Shown here piece after piece: positions 1 to 6,853 of a DNA stretch of 20,342 bases. A program made the translations under genes and the position numbers. Each line of letters starts with the position of its first letter. The first letter of the stretch is position 1. A model generated the notes under the pieces. The model made no database searches and was not told where the DNA came from. It saw nothing but the letters and a program-made list of their open reading frames with translations. Source of the DNA: Lachnospiraceae bacterium (GTDB taxonomy: Bacteria > Bacillota > Clostridia > Lachnospirales > Lachnospiraceae); assembly GCA_017613225.1 (NCBI GenBank), contig JAGAEH010000147.1, positions 1 to 20,342 on the forward strand. Reading direction: 5' to 3'.

Positions 1-290
1 CGTCACATACCTCAGCGTTACGGTGATGGTCTGGATGGAGTTGCCGTCCTCATCCGTGATGACGCAGTATGCCTTGCGGCCGTTCTCCTCCGCTTTTTCC
101 ATCACGTGGGAATAGGTGGCCTTCTTCGCAGAAGTATAATACTTCGTGTCACCCGGGTCGGATACCATCCACTTATAGCTCAGCGCGGAGTCTCCTTCGG
201 CTACCACTTTGATCGTAGCCTTCGCTCCCTTTTTCACCATTACGTCCTTCGGCTGCGTAGTGATCTTGATCGGTCCGTACAGCGTAGCTG
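1..290 (-). repeat. Long direct repeat, copy 1 (Ig domain 2 of A)
   Basis: This aligns without gaps to 7151-7440 in gene F. I count 20 mismatches in 290 bases (about 93% identity), mostly at third codon positions. The encoded Ig-like domain differs by only about two residues between A and F, whereas the LRR and linker parts of the two genes are much more diverged. The repeat may continue beyond the window edge. Confidence 0.85.
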
Positions 291-1128
291 CACTACTGGT
301 CGTCTTCCCGTAGTAGTTGCTGGCTATACAGCGGTACTGATAGCCATAATGCCGTTCGGCAACGTAGAATGTGAGTTTATAGGTCTTGCCGGATTCGGAC
401 GTGACCTTTGTCCAGGTAGTATCACCGGGCTTTTTGTAGTACCACTGATAACTCATGTTTCCGCCTTCTGCCCATGCGGAAAAACTCACTTTCTTTCCCT
501 TTTTAGTCTCTTTGTCCTTCGGCTGTGACTTGAACTTTGGAGCCTGATAAACTACAGCCGTGGTTTTATCTACGCTTATCGTATAGTCGATCAGATCATC
601 CTCTTCAAACTCGTAATATGAATACTCTATGTATTCGTCGGTTTCGGTCTTGTCCGCATAATAACCGTCCGGGTCGCACGCTATCTCAAAATAAATGTTT
701 CCCTTTACGTCCAGTACTTTAATGTTGTTTCCGTAACAGTCGATCCAACACAGCCCGGGAGTGATCTTCAGCTCTGTCAACTTATTGTTCGAGCAGTCCA
801 GACCTATCCAGTTGGCTCCAATGGTCAGCTCTGTCAGTTCATTGTTGGCGCACCTCACATTGGTCAAGCTCGTCAGAAGTTCTACTCCCTTTAAGCTCTT
901 GATCCCTAGACCGCTGACATCGATACTGCTTCTGTTCTTGATCTCGGTGGCGCTGAGCTTCCCGTTGCCGTCTTTATCGATATTCTCCGACACATAATTA
1001 CGGAAATTCTTGTCCGGGAAGTTGGTGGAATTGATCGCCACGTCCGCGGCCATCGCCCTGGAAGGCAGCAGGATGATCGCCGCCAGCAGCAGGGCCAGCA
1101 GACAGCCGAATGATTTGAATAACTTCAT
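1..1128 (-). CDS. Secreted LRR/Ig-like protein A (C-terminus beyond window)
   Basis: This is the last of six tandem paralogues; 376 codons are visible and the frame is still open at base 1. The signal peptide ends near RAMA/AD (residues 27-29). It is followed by NFPDKNFR and an EF-hand-like loop DKDGNGKLSATE (51-62). About three short LRRs follow, with cysteines at 93, 112 and 131, a 19-residue spacing unlike the 21 of B and C. An acidic Tyr-rich linker (about 150-180), an Ig-like domain with YQWYY and YQYRC, and a second Ig-like domain complete the visible part. By analogy with F, a third Ig domain probably lies outside the window. The start is the MKLFKSFG methionine, preceded by GAAGGAG on the minus strand. 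It is likely exported. Its ligand is unknown, and I do not assign a function beyond a surface or secreted binding protein. Confidence 0.85.
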   Translation of the reverse strand, partial: MKLFKSFGCLLALLLAAIILLPSRAMAADVAINSTNFPDKNFRNYVSENIDKDGNGKLSATEIKNRSSIDVSGLGIKSLKGVELLTSLTNVRCANNELTELTIGANWIGLDCSNNKLTELKITPGLCWIDCYGNNIKVLDVKGNIYFEIACDPDGYYADKTETDEYIEYSYYEFEEDDLIDYTISVDKTTAVVYQAPKFKSQPKDKETKKGKKVSFSAWAEGGNMSYQWYYKKPGDTTWTKVTSESGKTYKLTFYVAERHYGYQYRCIASNYYGKTTSSAATLYGPIKITTQPKDVMVKKGAKATIKVVAEGDSALSYKWMVSDPGDTKYYTSAKKATYSHVMEKAEENGRKAYCVITDEDGNSIQTITVTLRYVT

Positions 1129-1175
1129 GCTTCTCATCTCCTTCTCTTATACTTTGTCTGATATACTGATCCGCA

Positions 1176-2693
1176 TCACTTGACTTTCAGCGTATAGATC
1201 GGCGAATAGACGGCCTTGCCCGCGGCATTGCTCACCTTGCAGCGGTACTGATAGCCATTGTACTTGCTGGTCGTGTTGTAAAGCTTGTATGTGGCGGTCT
1301 TGCCGCTGGTGGCCTTCACGTTCTTCCAGGAGCCGGTCTTGCTGGTCCGGTACTGCCACTGATAAGTTTCCGCACCCGTTGCCGTCACTTTGAAGGTGGC
1401 CGTCTTTCCCGCGGTGACCGTTTTAGTGGTTGCCTTGGTGGGAGAAGTGATCTCCGGCGCCTCTACCACTTTCAGCCTGTACACCTTGCTGTTGGTATAG
1501 CCGTACTTATTTGTCACCCTGCAGAGATAGTAGTATCCGTTGTGCTTGTCCTGCGCCGTGAAGGTGTAGGTGGCCTTCTTGCCGGAAGCGGCGGTGACTT
1601 TCTTATAAGAGCCTTTGGAGGAAGTCTTATAATACCACTGATAAGTCAGGTCCGTGGTGCTCTTCACCGTTACTTTCAGGCTCACCTTGTCACCGACGGT
1701 GACCGTCTTCTTCGTGGTCTCGGACGGTACGGTGATCTTCGGCTTGCAATGCACATTCGTGCTGTTATCGATCTGCAGGAGACACTCCAGACCCATGTCG
1801 CCGATATCTTCATCTTCGTCCAGATGATAATCCTCCACGGAGGCCTTATAGTCGTAATAGCAGTAGCTCACCATGGTCTCGTCGTCATCAGTGAACTCTT
1901 CGTCCGGTTTGAGATAAGCCCACACCAGTCTTTCATGCGCATGGATATCCACCTCTTTGATGCTGTTTCCGAAGCAGGACAGTATGTGGAGTTTGGGATT
2001 CTTGCTGAAGTTCAGTGTACTCAGCTTATTGCTGTGGCACTTGAGGATCATGAGTTCCGCGTTATTGGTGATGTCCAGTTTCGTCAGGCTGTTGCTGTTT
2101 ACAACGAGCGAATACAGCTCCGTATTCTTGGCAACGCTCAGGCTTGTCAGCTTGTTGCTTTCGCAGTTGAGGACCTCCAGCTTGGTATTGGAGGCGACAT
2201 TCAGCTTCGTAAGTTTATTGTGGCTGCAGATCAGGACCTCCAGCGCCTTGTTTTTAGAGAGGTCCAGACTCGTCAGGACATTCTCGGAACAGTCCAGTCT
2301 CTCCAGAGATGTCAAACCGGTAACATCCAGCGCATCCAGCTTATTGTCGGAGCAGTTCAGCACTTCCAGCCTGGAAAGCGCCGACAGATCCAGGCTCGTC
2401 AGTTTATTGCAGTCGCAGTACAGTTCCTCGAGGTAGGTGAAATACTCAAGGCCCTTCATGTTGCTTATTCCGCGGTTATAGCAATTCATTTCCTCCGCGT
2501 TTTTGATCTCGGACGTATTCAGATATCCGTCCTCATTCGCGTCGAATTCTTCTGCTACAAACTGGCGGAAATTCGTGTCCGGGAAATTGGTCTTATTGAT
2601 CGCAACATTCGCAGCCTTCGCAGTAGCCGGAAATAGAATGACCACCGCCAGAAGCAGGGCCAGCAGGCAGCCTAAAGATTTAACTCCCTTCAT
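1176..2693 (-). CDS. Secreted LRR/Ig-like protein B, eight 21-residue LRRs
   Basis: A 505-residue exported protein. The signal peptide (1-27) has likely cleavage after ATAKA. The NFPDTNFR segment leads into an EF-hand-like loop DANEDGYLNTSE (51-62). Eight LRRs run from about 88 to 255. Their ladder position is exactly 21 residues apart: Cys 93, 114, 135, 156, 177, Val 198, Cys 219, 240. This resembles the cysteine-ladder LRRs of Listeria internalin J. A linker rich in Asp, Glu and Tyr (about 264-318) precedes two Ig-like domains (about 319-410 and 412-505), each with a YQW core Trp and an F-strand Cys (YYYLC, YQYRC). The protein ends right after the last strand, with no LPXTG motif or membrane anchor. 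The start has AAGGAG upstream. It is closest to C and lies 53 bases downstream of it. The ligand is unknown. Confidence 0.9.
   Translation of the reverse strand: MKGVKSLGCLLALLLAVVILFPATAKAANVAINKTNFPDTNFRQFVAEEFDANEDGYLNTSEIKNAEEMNCYNRGISNMKGLEYFTYLEELYCDCNKLTSLDLSALSRLEVLNCSDNKLDALDVTGLTSLERLDCSENVLTSLDLSKNKALEVLICSHNKLTKLNVASNTKLEVLNCESNKLTSLSVAKNTELYSLVVNSNSLTKLDITNNAELMILKCHSNKLSTLNFSKNPKLHILSCFGNSIKEVDIHAHERLVWAYLKPDEEFTDDDETMVSYCYYDYKASVEDYHLDEDEDIGDMGLECLLQIDNSTNVHCKPKITVPSETTKKTVTVGDKVSLKVTVKSTTDLTYQWYYKTSSKGSYKKVTAASGKKATYTFTAQDKHNGYYYLCRVTNKYGYTNSKVYRLKVVEAPEITSPTKATTKTVTAGKTATFKVTATGAETYQWQYRTSKTGSWKNVKATSGKTATYKLYNTTSKYNGYQYRCKVSNAAGKAVYSPIYTLKVK
1201..1380 (-). repeat. Near-identical repeat, copy 1 (last Ig domain of B)
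   Basis: This aligns without gaps to 2775-2954 in gene C with 8 mismatches in 180 bases counted by hand (about 96% identity). It covers most of the final Ig-like domain. Divergence rises sharply in the next 60 bases, so the block has a definite edge. Confidence 0.85.
1929..2432 (-). repeat. LRR array of gene B (eight 63-base units)
   Basis: Eight consecutive 63-base units encode the 21-residue LRRs with consensus LxxLxCxxNxLTxLDVSxN. The period is unbroken from Cys93 to Cys240. One unit, at residue 198, has Val in place of the ladder Cys. The DNA units are diverged from one another, so this is an old protein repeat, not a fresh microsatellite-like array. Confidence 0.85.
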
Positions 2694-2746
2694 GTTTTTG
2701 TCTCCTTCTTTTTATGTGGGTCTATGGTCTGTAATGCTGACCTGTT

Positions 2747-4276
2747 TTAGGAGGTAACTTTCAGCGTATAGATCGGTGAGTAGACGGCTTTGCCCGCGGC
2801 ATTGCTCACCTTGCAGCGGTACTGATAGCCGTTGTACTTGCTGGTCGTATTGTAAAGCTTGTATGTGGCGGTCTTGCCGCTGGCGGCCTTCACGTTCTTC
2901 CAGGAACCGGTCTTGCTGGTCCGGTACTGCCACTGATAAGTTTCCGCTCCCGTTGCGGTTACCTTGAAAGTGGCAGTCTTTCCCGCGGCCACCTTTTTGG
3001 TGGACGCCGCGGTAGGGGAGGTGATCTCCGGCGCTTCCACCACTTTCAGCTTGTACACCTTGCTGTTGGTATAACCGTACTGGTTCCTCACCTTGCAGAG
3101 ATAGTAGTAACCGTTGTGTTTTTCCTTCGCGGTAAAGGTGTAAGTAGCCTTCGTGCCGGAAGCGGCGGTAATTTTCTTATAAGACCCCTTGGAAGAAGTC
3201 TTGTAATACCACTGGTAAGTCAGAGTCGTGGTGCTCTTCGCCGTCACTTTCAGGCTCACCTTGTCACCGACGGTGACCGTCTTTTTCGTGGTCTCGGCCG
3301 GCACGGTGATCTTCGGCTTGCAGACGATCTTCGTGGTGGGCTTCACCTGCAGACAACACTCGAGCCCGCTGTCGCTCACGTCTTCTTCATCTTCAAGATA
3401 ATAGAACTCGGCAGGGGCGTGAGGATCGTCATAAAAGTAGCTCGCGCATTCATCATTACTCCATTCCGACTCCGGCTTGGTATAAGACCACACCAGCCTG
3501 TCCTGAAGGTGGATATCCAGCGTCGTGATGTTGTTGCCGTAGCAGACCAGAATATGGACGTTCGGGTTCTTGCTGATATCCAGTTTGGTAAGCTTGTTGT
3601 CGTAGCATCGGAGAATCAATAGTTCCGGGTTCTTGGTGACGTTCAGCGTCGAGATGGAATTGCCGCTGCAGAGGAGCGCCCTCAGTTCAGGGTTTTTGGT
3701 GACGCTCAACGTCGTCAGGGCGTTGTCAGAGCAGTTGAGCAGCACCAGCTTCGTGTTTTTGGACACGTCCAGCGCCGTGAGCTCATTGTTCTGGCATTCC
3801 AGTCTCTCCAATTCCTTGTTTCCGGAGATGGTCAGCTCCGTCAGAAGGTTTTCCGAGCAATTCAGCTTTTCCAGATCATCCAGGATCGTAACGTCCAGCT
3901 TTGTCAGTTTGTTGTCGGAGCAGTCCAGGACCTCCAGCTTTGTCAGCTTCGCCAGAGCGGACGACAGATTCTTGGTCGTCAGCTTATTCGAGTAGCAGTA
4001 CAGTTCCCTGAGATTCGTAAACTTCTCGATACCATCCAGTTTTTTGATACTGTAGCCGCTGCAATACAGTTTTGTCGTCTCTTTGATTTCCGATGTGCTG
4101 AGCCAGCCGTCCTGGTCCACATCCACGTCAAGCTCCTTCAGACATTCACGAAGCCCTTCGTCCGGGAAATTCTCTTCGTTGATCTCTACGGAAGCCGCCT
4201 TCGCAGTGGCCGGGAATAGAATGACCGCCGCCAGAAGCAGGGCCAGCAGGCAGCCCAGTGATTTAAACCCTTTCAT
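2747..4276 (-). CDS. Secreted LRR/Ig-like protein C, eight LRRs
   Basis: A 509-residue exported paralogue of B. The start is the MKGFKSLG methionine, with GAAGGAG seven bases upstream. An in-frame ATG 24 codons earlier lies inside the upstream hairpin and would spoil the signal peptide. Signal cleavage is likely after ATAKA. The EF-hand-like loop is DVDQDGWLSTSE (52-63). LRR ladder cysteines are at 94, 119, 140, 161, 182, 203, 224 and 245: 21-residue steps, except for a four-residue insertion in the first unit. An acidic linker (about 268-320) and two Ig-like domains follow, and the protein ends LKVTS with no sorting signal. The last Ig domain is nearly identical in DNA to that of B, which points to recent duplication or conversion. 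Extracellular binding is inferred; no ligand can be named. Confidence 0.9.
   Translation of the reverse strand: MKGFKSLGCLLALLLAAVILFPATAKAASVEINEENFPDEGLRECLKELDVDVDQDGWLSTSEIKETTKLYCSGYSIKKLDGIEKFTNLRELYCYSNKLTTKNLSSALAKLTKLEVLDCSDNKLTKLDVTILDDLEKLNCSENLLTELTISGNKELERLECQNNELTALDVSKNTKLVLLNCSDNALTTLSVTKNPELRALLCSGNSISTLNVTKNPELLILRCYDNKLTKLDISKNPNVHILVCYGNNITTLDIHLQDRLVWSYTKPESEWSNDECASYFYDDPHAPAEFYYLEDEEDVSDSGLECCLQVKPTTKIVCKPKITVPAETTKKTVTVGDKVSLKVTAKSTTTLTYQWYYKTSSKGSYKKITAASGTKATYTFTAKEKHNGYYYLCKVRNQYGYTNSKVYKLKVVEAPEITSPTAASTKKVAAGKTATFKVTATGAETYQWQYRTSKTGSWKNVKAASGKTATYKLYNTTSKYNGYQYRCKVSNAAGKAVYSPIYTLKVTS
2775..2954 (-). repeat. Near-identical repeat, copy 2 (last Ig domain of C)
   Basis: This is the partner of 1201-1380, at a constant offset of 1574 bases. 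It encodes the final Ig-like domain of C, including the YQWQYRTSKTGSWKNV segment. Confidence 0.85.
3482..4012 (-). repeat. LRR array of gene C (eight units)
   Basis: Eight LRR-coding units. Seven keep the 63-base period and the first carries a 12-base insertion (residues AKLT or similar). Every unit keeps the ladder cysteine, unlike B, where one is Val. Confidence 0.85.
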
Positions 4277-4318
4277 AATTCTTCTCCTTCTATTTGTTCT
4301 TTTCCGCTTTATTGAGCA

Positions 4319-4359
4319 GAAAAGCGAAGACGCAGGCAGCGCTTGCATCTTCGCTTTTC
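4319..4359 (-). terminator. Hairpin between D and C (leaky terminator or 5' leader element)
   Basis: The arms GAAAAGCGAAGA (4319-4330) and TCTTCGCTTTTC (4348-4359) are perfect complements of 12 bp. A G-U pair and three more pairs extend the stem to about 16 bp in the minus-strand RNA. It starts 12 bases after the stop of D and ends 42 bases before the ATG of C. The stem itself ends in CTTTTC, which is a poor U-tract for a strong terminator, so readthrough is plausible. The sequence is related to the hairpins at 5543-5578 and 8260-8286. Confidence 0.6.
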
Positions 4360-4371
4360 ATTTACGCGTGA

Positions 4372-5505
4372 TCAGGACGTGACCTTCAGGGTAAAGATCT
4401 TGGAATAGACGTACCCTCCCGCCGAGTTGAACACCTTGCAGCGGTACTGATAGCCGTTATGCTTTGCCGCCGCGTTATAGAGCTTATACGCGGCAGTCTT
4501 GCCGCTGGACGCCTTGACCATCTTCCAGGAACCGGTCTTGGACGTCCTGTAATACCATTGATACTTTGCCGCGTTTTCAGCGACCACTTTAAACGTGGCC
4601 GTCTTTCCCTTGGAAACCGTCTTGGTGGAGTCCTTTGTCGGGGAAGTGATATTCGGCAGCGGTTTTACGGTCAGCTTAAAGACCTTGCTGTTGGTGCTTC
4701 CATAGGTGTTCTTCACCCTGCACATGTACTGGTAGCCGTTGTGCTTATCCTTGGCCGTAAAGGTGTAAGTCGCCTTTTTGCCGGAAGCCGCCGTGACCTT
4801 GGTCCAGGTCCCGCTGGTACCCTTTCTCCAGTACCACTGGTAGGTCATGCTCGTGCTGCTCACCGCCTTCACTTTCAGGCTGACCTTATCGCCGGAGCTT
4901 ACCGTCTTTTTGGTGATCTCCCTAGGAGAAGTGATCTTGGGCCTGCAGATGATCGTTGTAGTGCTGTCGACATCCAGAACATAGTCGATGGGCATATCAC
5001 TATCCCAGTCGTAGTCATCGTCATACTCCTCAAAAGGAAGATCCCAGTCATAACAACAGTAGTAGATCGTTCCATCCATTTCCAGTTCGATCTCCGCCTT
5101 CAAATAGGCTTTCGTCAGCCTTTCATTGAGATGGATATCCAGTGAGGCGATCTTATTCCCCGAGCACCAGACCCGATGGATCAACGGGAAAGCGGAAAGG
5201 TCCAGTTCTGTCAGTTTGTTGTCCTGGCAGCTGAGCACCTTAAGGTTGGGAAAGTTCTCAATGCCTTTCATACTGGTGCAGTCTTTGCCGTTATACTCGA
5301 TCTTCCATACGGCCTCGGCTTCTTTCGCGCTCAGTTTGCCGTCCTTGTTCGTATCGAACTTCTTTTTCACAAAAGCACGGAAGCCCGCGTCCGGGAAATT
5401 AGCCGCGTTGATCGCAACGTCAGCCGCCTCCGCTTTTGCGGGGAACAGAATAACTGCTGCCAGAAGCAGGGCCAGCAGGCATCCCAGTGTTTTCAGTCCT
5501 TTCAT
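4372..5505 (-). CDS. Secreted LRR/Ig-like protein D, two LRRs
   Basis: A 377-residue exported paralogue with a contracted LRR region. The start is the MKGLKTLG methionine, preceded by AGAGGAGG at good spacing; the in-frame ATG seven codons upstream overlaps that site. Signal cleavage is likely after AKAEA. The EF-hand-like loop is DTNKDGKLSAKE (51-62). Only two LRRs are present, with Cys 93 and 114, and they end in the SLDIHLNERL cap shared with B and C. A strongly acidic, Tyr-rich linker (about 137-187) precedes Ig-like domains at about 188-280 and 284-377, with cores YQWYW/YMC and YQWYY/YRC. There is no anchor motif. It is most similar to E, including the sequence around the stop codon, so the D/E duplication reached into the intergenic DNA. 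Confidence 0.9.
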   Translation of the reverse strand: MKGLKTLGCLLALLLAAVILFPAKAEAADVAINAANFPDAGFRAFVKKKFDTNKDGKLSAKEAEAVWKIEYNGKDCTSMKGIENFPNLKVLSCQDNKLTELDLSAFPLIHRVWCSGNKIASLDIHLNERLTKAYLKAEIELEMDGTIYYCCYDWDLPFEEYDDDYDWDSDMPIDYVLDVDSTTTIICRPKITSPREITKKTVSSGDKVSLKVKAVSSTSMTYQWYWRKGTSGTWTKVTAASGKKATYTFTAKDKHNGYQYMCRVKNTYGSTNSKVFKLTVKPLPNITSPTKDSTKTVSKGKTATFKVVAENAAKYQWYYRTSKTGSWKMVKASSGKTAAYKLYNAAAKHNGYQYRCKVFNSAGGYVYSKIFTLKVTS

Positions 5506-5542
5506 TTTGCGCCTCCTCTTTTTCACGTTTATTGAGCAGAAA

Positions 5543-5578
5543 AGCGAAGATTCGAACGGTATTGCCGGTATCTTCGCT
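5543..5578 (-). terminator. Hairpin between E and D (leaky terminator or 5' leader element)
   Basis: The arms AGCGAAGAT (5543-5551) and ATCTTCGCT (5570-5578) are perfect 9-bp complements, with an inner CGG/CCG pairing. In the minus-strand RNA the stem is followed by TTTTCTGC. It lies 16 bases after the stop of E and 37 bases before the ATG of D. The bases that follow the stem, TTTTCTGCTCAATAAA, are shared with the D-C gap. Confidence 0.6.
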
Positions 5579-5594
5579 CGTTATTACCTGAAGA

Positions 5595-6683
5595 TCAGGA
5601 CGTGACCTTCAGGGTGATGATCTTGGAATAGACGGATCCGTAAGGATTCGTCACTTTGCAGCGGTACTGCCAGCCGTTGTGCTTCTTCGCCACCGTCAGT
5701 TTATAGCTGGCTGTCTTGCCGCTGGACGCGCTGACGGCCTTCCATGAGCCGCTGGAGGAAGTCCTGTAATACCACTGATAGGTCTCCGCCGCGTCCGCCT
5801 TGACGGTGAGTTTTACAGTCGTGCCCTTCTTGGCCGTCCTGGTGACTGCCTTGGTCGGAGAAGTGATGACCGGCTTGGTATTCACCGTCAGCTTGGCCGC
5901 CTTGCTGTACACGGATCCGGCCGCGTTGCTGACGTTGCAGCGGTACTGATAACCATAGTGGCGCGCAGCCGCCGTGAAAGCATAGGCCGCTTTTTTGCCT
6001 GCGGCCGACGAGACCATCGTCCAGCTGCCGCCGGGTTTCTTGTAATACCACTGATAGCTCAGGCCGCCGCCCTTCGCAGTGACCTTAAAGGTGACTTTCG
6101 CGCCTGATTTGACCGTTTGAGCCTTCGGCTGTGTTTTGACGGCAGGCTTCGCATAGGCGACTTTTACAGCCTTGTCGATCTCCAGGATCGAGTAATCATC
6201 GTCATCGAGGGGCACCTCCAGATCGTAATACCTGTAAAAGATATAGTCTTCAGACGGGTCCGGCTCGACGTCCGAATTCTTGTACAATGTCACCAGGTAT
6301 TTGTTGAGATGGATATCCAGGGATCTGATCTTGTTTCCGTTGCACCAGACCTGGCAGATGTTCGGGAAGGGGGAAAGGTCCAGCTCCGTAAGCTTATTGT
6401 ATCCAACGTCCAGCACCAGAAGATCCGTAAAATACTCGGCGCCCTTAATGCTGGTGCAGCCCATGTTATAATACTCGATCTTCCATACGGCAGCCGCCTC
6501 CTCCGCGCTGAGCTTGCCGTCCTTGTTCATGTCGAACTCATCCTTCACATAGGCGCGGAAGCCCTCATCCGGGAAGTTGGTCTTGTTGATGGCAGCGTCA
6601 GCCGCCTCCGCTTTTGCGGGGGTCAGAACAACTGCTGCCAGAAGCAATACCAGCAGCAAACCCAGTGACCGGAGCCATTTCAT
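5595..6683 (-). CDS. Secreted LRR/Ig-like protein E, two LRRs
   Basis: A 362-residue exported paralogue. The start is MKWLRSLG, with GAGGAGG nine bases upstream. Its signal peptide lacks the Cys at residue 9 found in the other five, and cleavage is likely after AKAEA. The EF-hand-like loop is DMNKDGKLSAEE (51-62). There are two LRRs: ladder position 93 is Val and 114 is Cys. They are followed by the SLDIHLNKYL cap, a short acidic linker (about 137-175) and two Ig-like domains (about 179-267 and 270-362), each with a YQWYY core and YQYRC or WQYRC. No sorting signal or transmembrane tail is seen. It has its own promoter upstream and may head an E-D-C-B-A transcript. D is its closest relative. 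Confidence 0.9.
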   Translation of the reverse strand: MKWLRSLGLLLVLLLAAVVLTPAKAEAADAAINKTNFPDEGFRAYVKDEFDMNKDGKLSAEEAAAVWKIEYYNMGCTSIKGAEYFTDLLVLDVGYNKLTELDLSPFPNICQVWCNGNKIRSLDIHLNKYLVTLYKNSDVEPDPSEDYIFYRYYDLEVPLDDDDYSILEIDKAVKVAYAKPAVKTQPKAQTVKSGAKVTFKVTAKGGGLSYQWYYKKPGGSWTMVSSAAGKKAAYAFTAAARHYGYQYRCNVSNAAGSVYSKAAKLTVNTKPVITSPTKAVTRTAKKGTTVKLTVKADAAETYQWYYRTSSSGSWKAVSASSGKTASYKLTVAKKHNGWQYRCKVTNPYGSVYSKIITLKVTS

Positions 6684-6740
6684 CTGTGATCCTCCTCATT
6701 TGTGCGAAAACAGAGGTTTGTTACCGATTCTGATGTAATA

Positions 6741-6769
6741 AGTTTATCATCTTATCCTAACATTGTCAG
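6741..6769 (-). promoter_or_regulatory. Putative sigma-A promoter for gene E
   Basis: On the minus strand the -35 box is CTGACA (6764-6769), followed by a 17-base spacer and the -10 box TAAACT (6741-6746). TGA directly before the -10 makes it an extended -10. The expected 5' leader is about 50 bases. The region is AT-rich and sits between the terminator of F and the start of E. Confidence 0.6.
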
Positions 6770-6795
6770 TTTCTTTTTTAAATAATGCGGTTTCT

Positions 6796-6832
6796 TAAAT
6801 AAACAAAGACCCGGGCCCTGCGGTCCGGATCT
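6796..6832 (-). terminator. Intrinsic terminator after gene F
   Basis: In the minus-strand RNA, the arm at 6822-6832 pairs with 6807-6817 over 11 positions with one mismatch and one G-U pair. The loop is 4 bases (6818-6821). A T-rich tail, TTTGTTTATTT, follows the stem. It lies 21 bases past the stop of F. Confidence 0.8.
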
Positions 6833-6853
6833 CTGTTCAGTTTTAAGCATTCG

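Noticed and set aside
1542..2636. A 364-codon open frame on the plus strand opposite gene B
   Set aside because: It mirrors the LRR periodicity of B on the other strand and has no start signal or motif of its own.
1929..4012. CRISPR-like or satellite repeat array
   Set aside because: The periodicity is 63 bases, in frame within two coding regions, and conserved at the level of LRR residues, not as identical DNA repeats with unique spacers.
4277..4348. Longer in-frame start for gene C (24 extra codons)
   Set aside because: The added residues are encoded by the hairpin and the ribosome binding site region. The internal ATG has a good GGAG site and yields the same signal peptide as the paralogues. 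The same logic rejects the early starts of D, F, radA, hisF, hisA, hisH and hisD.
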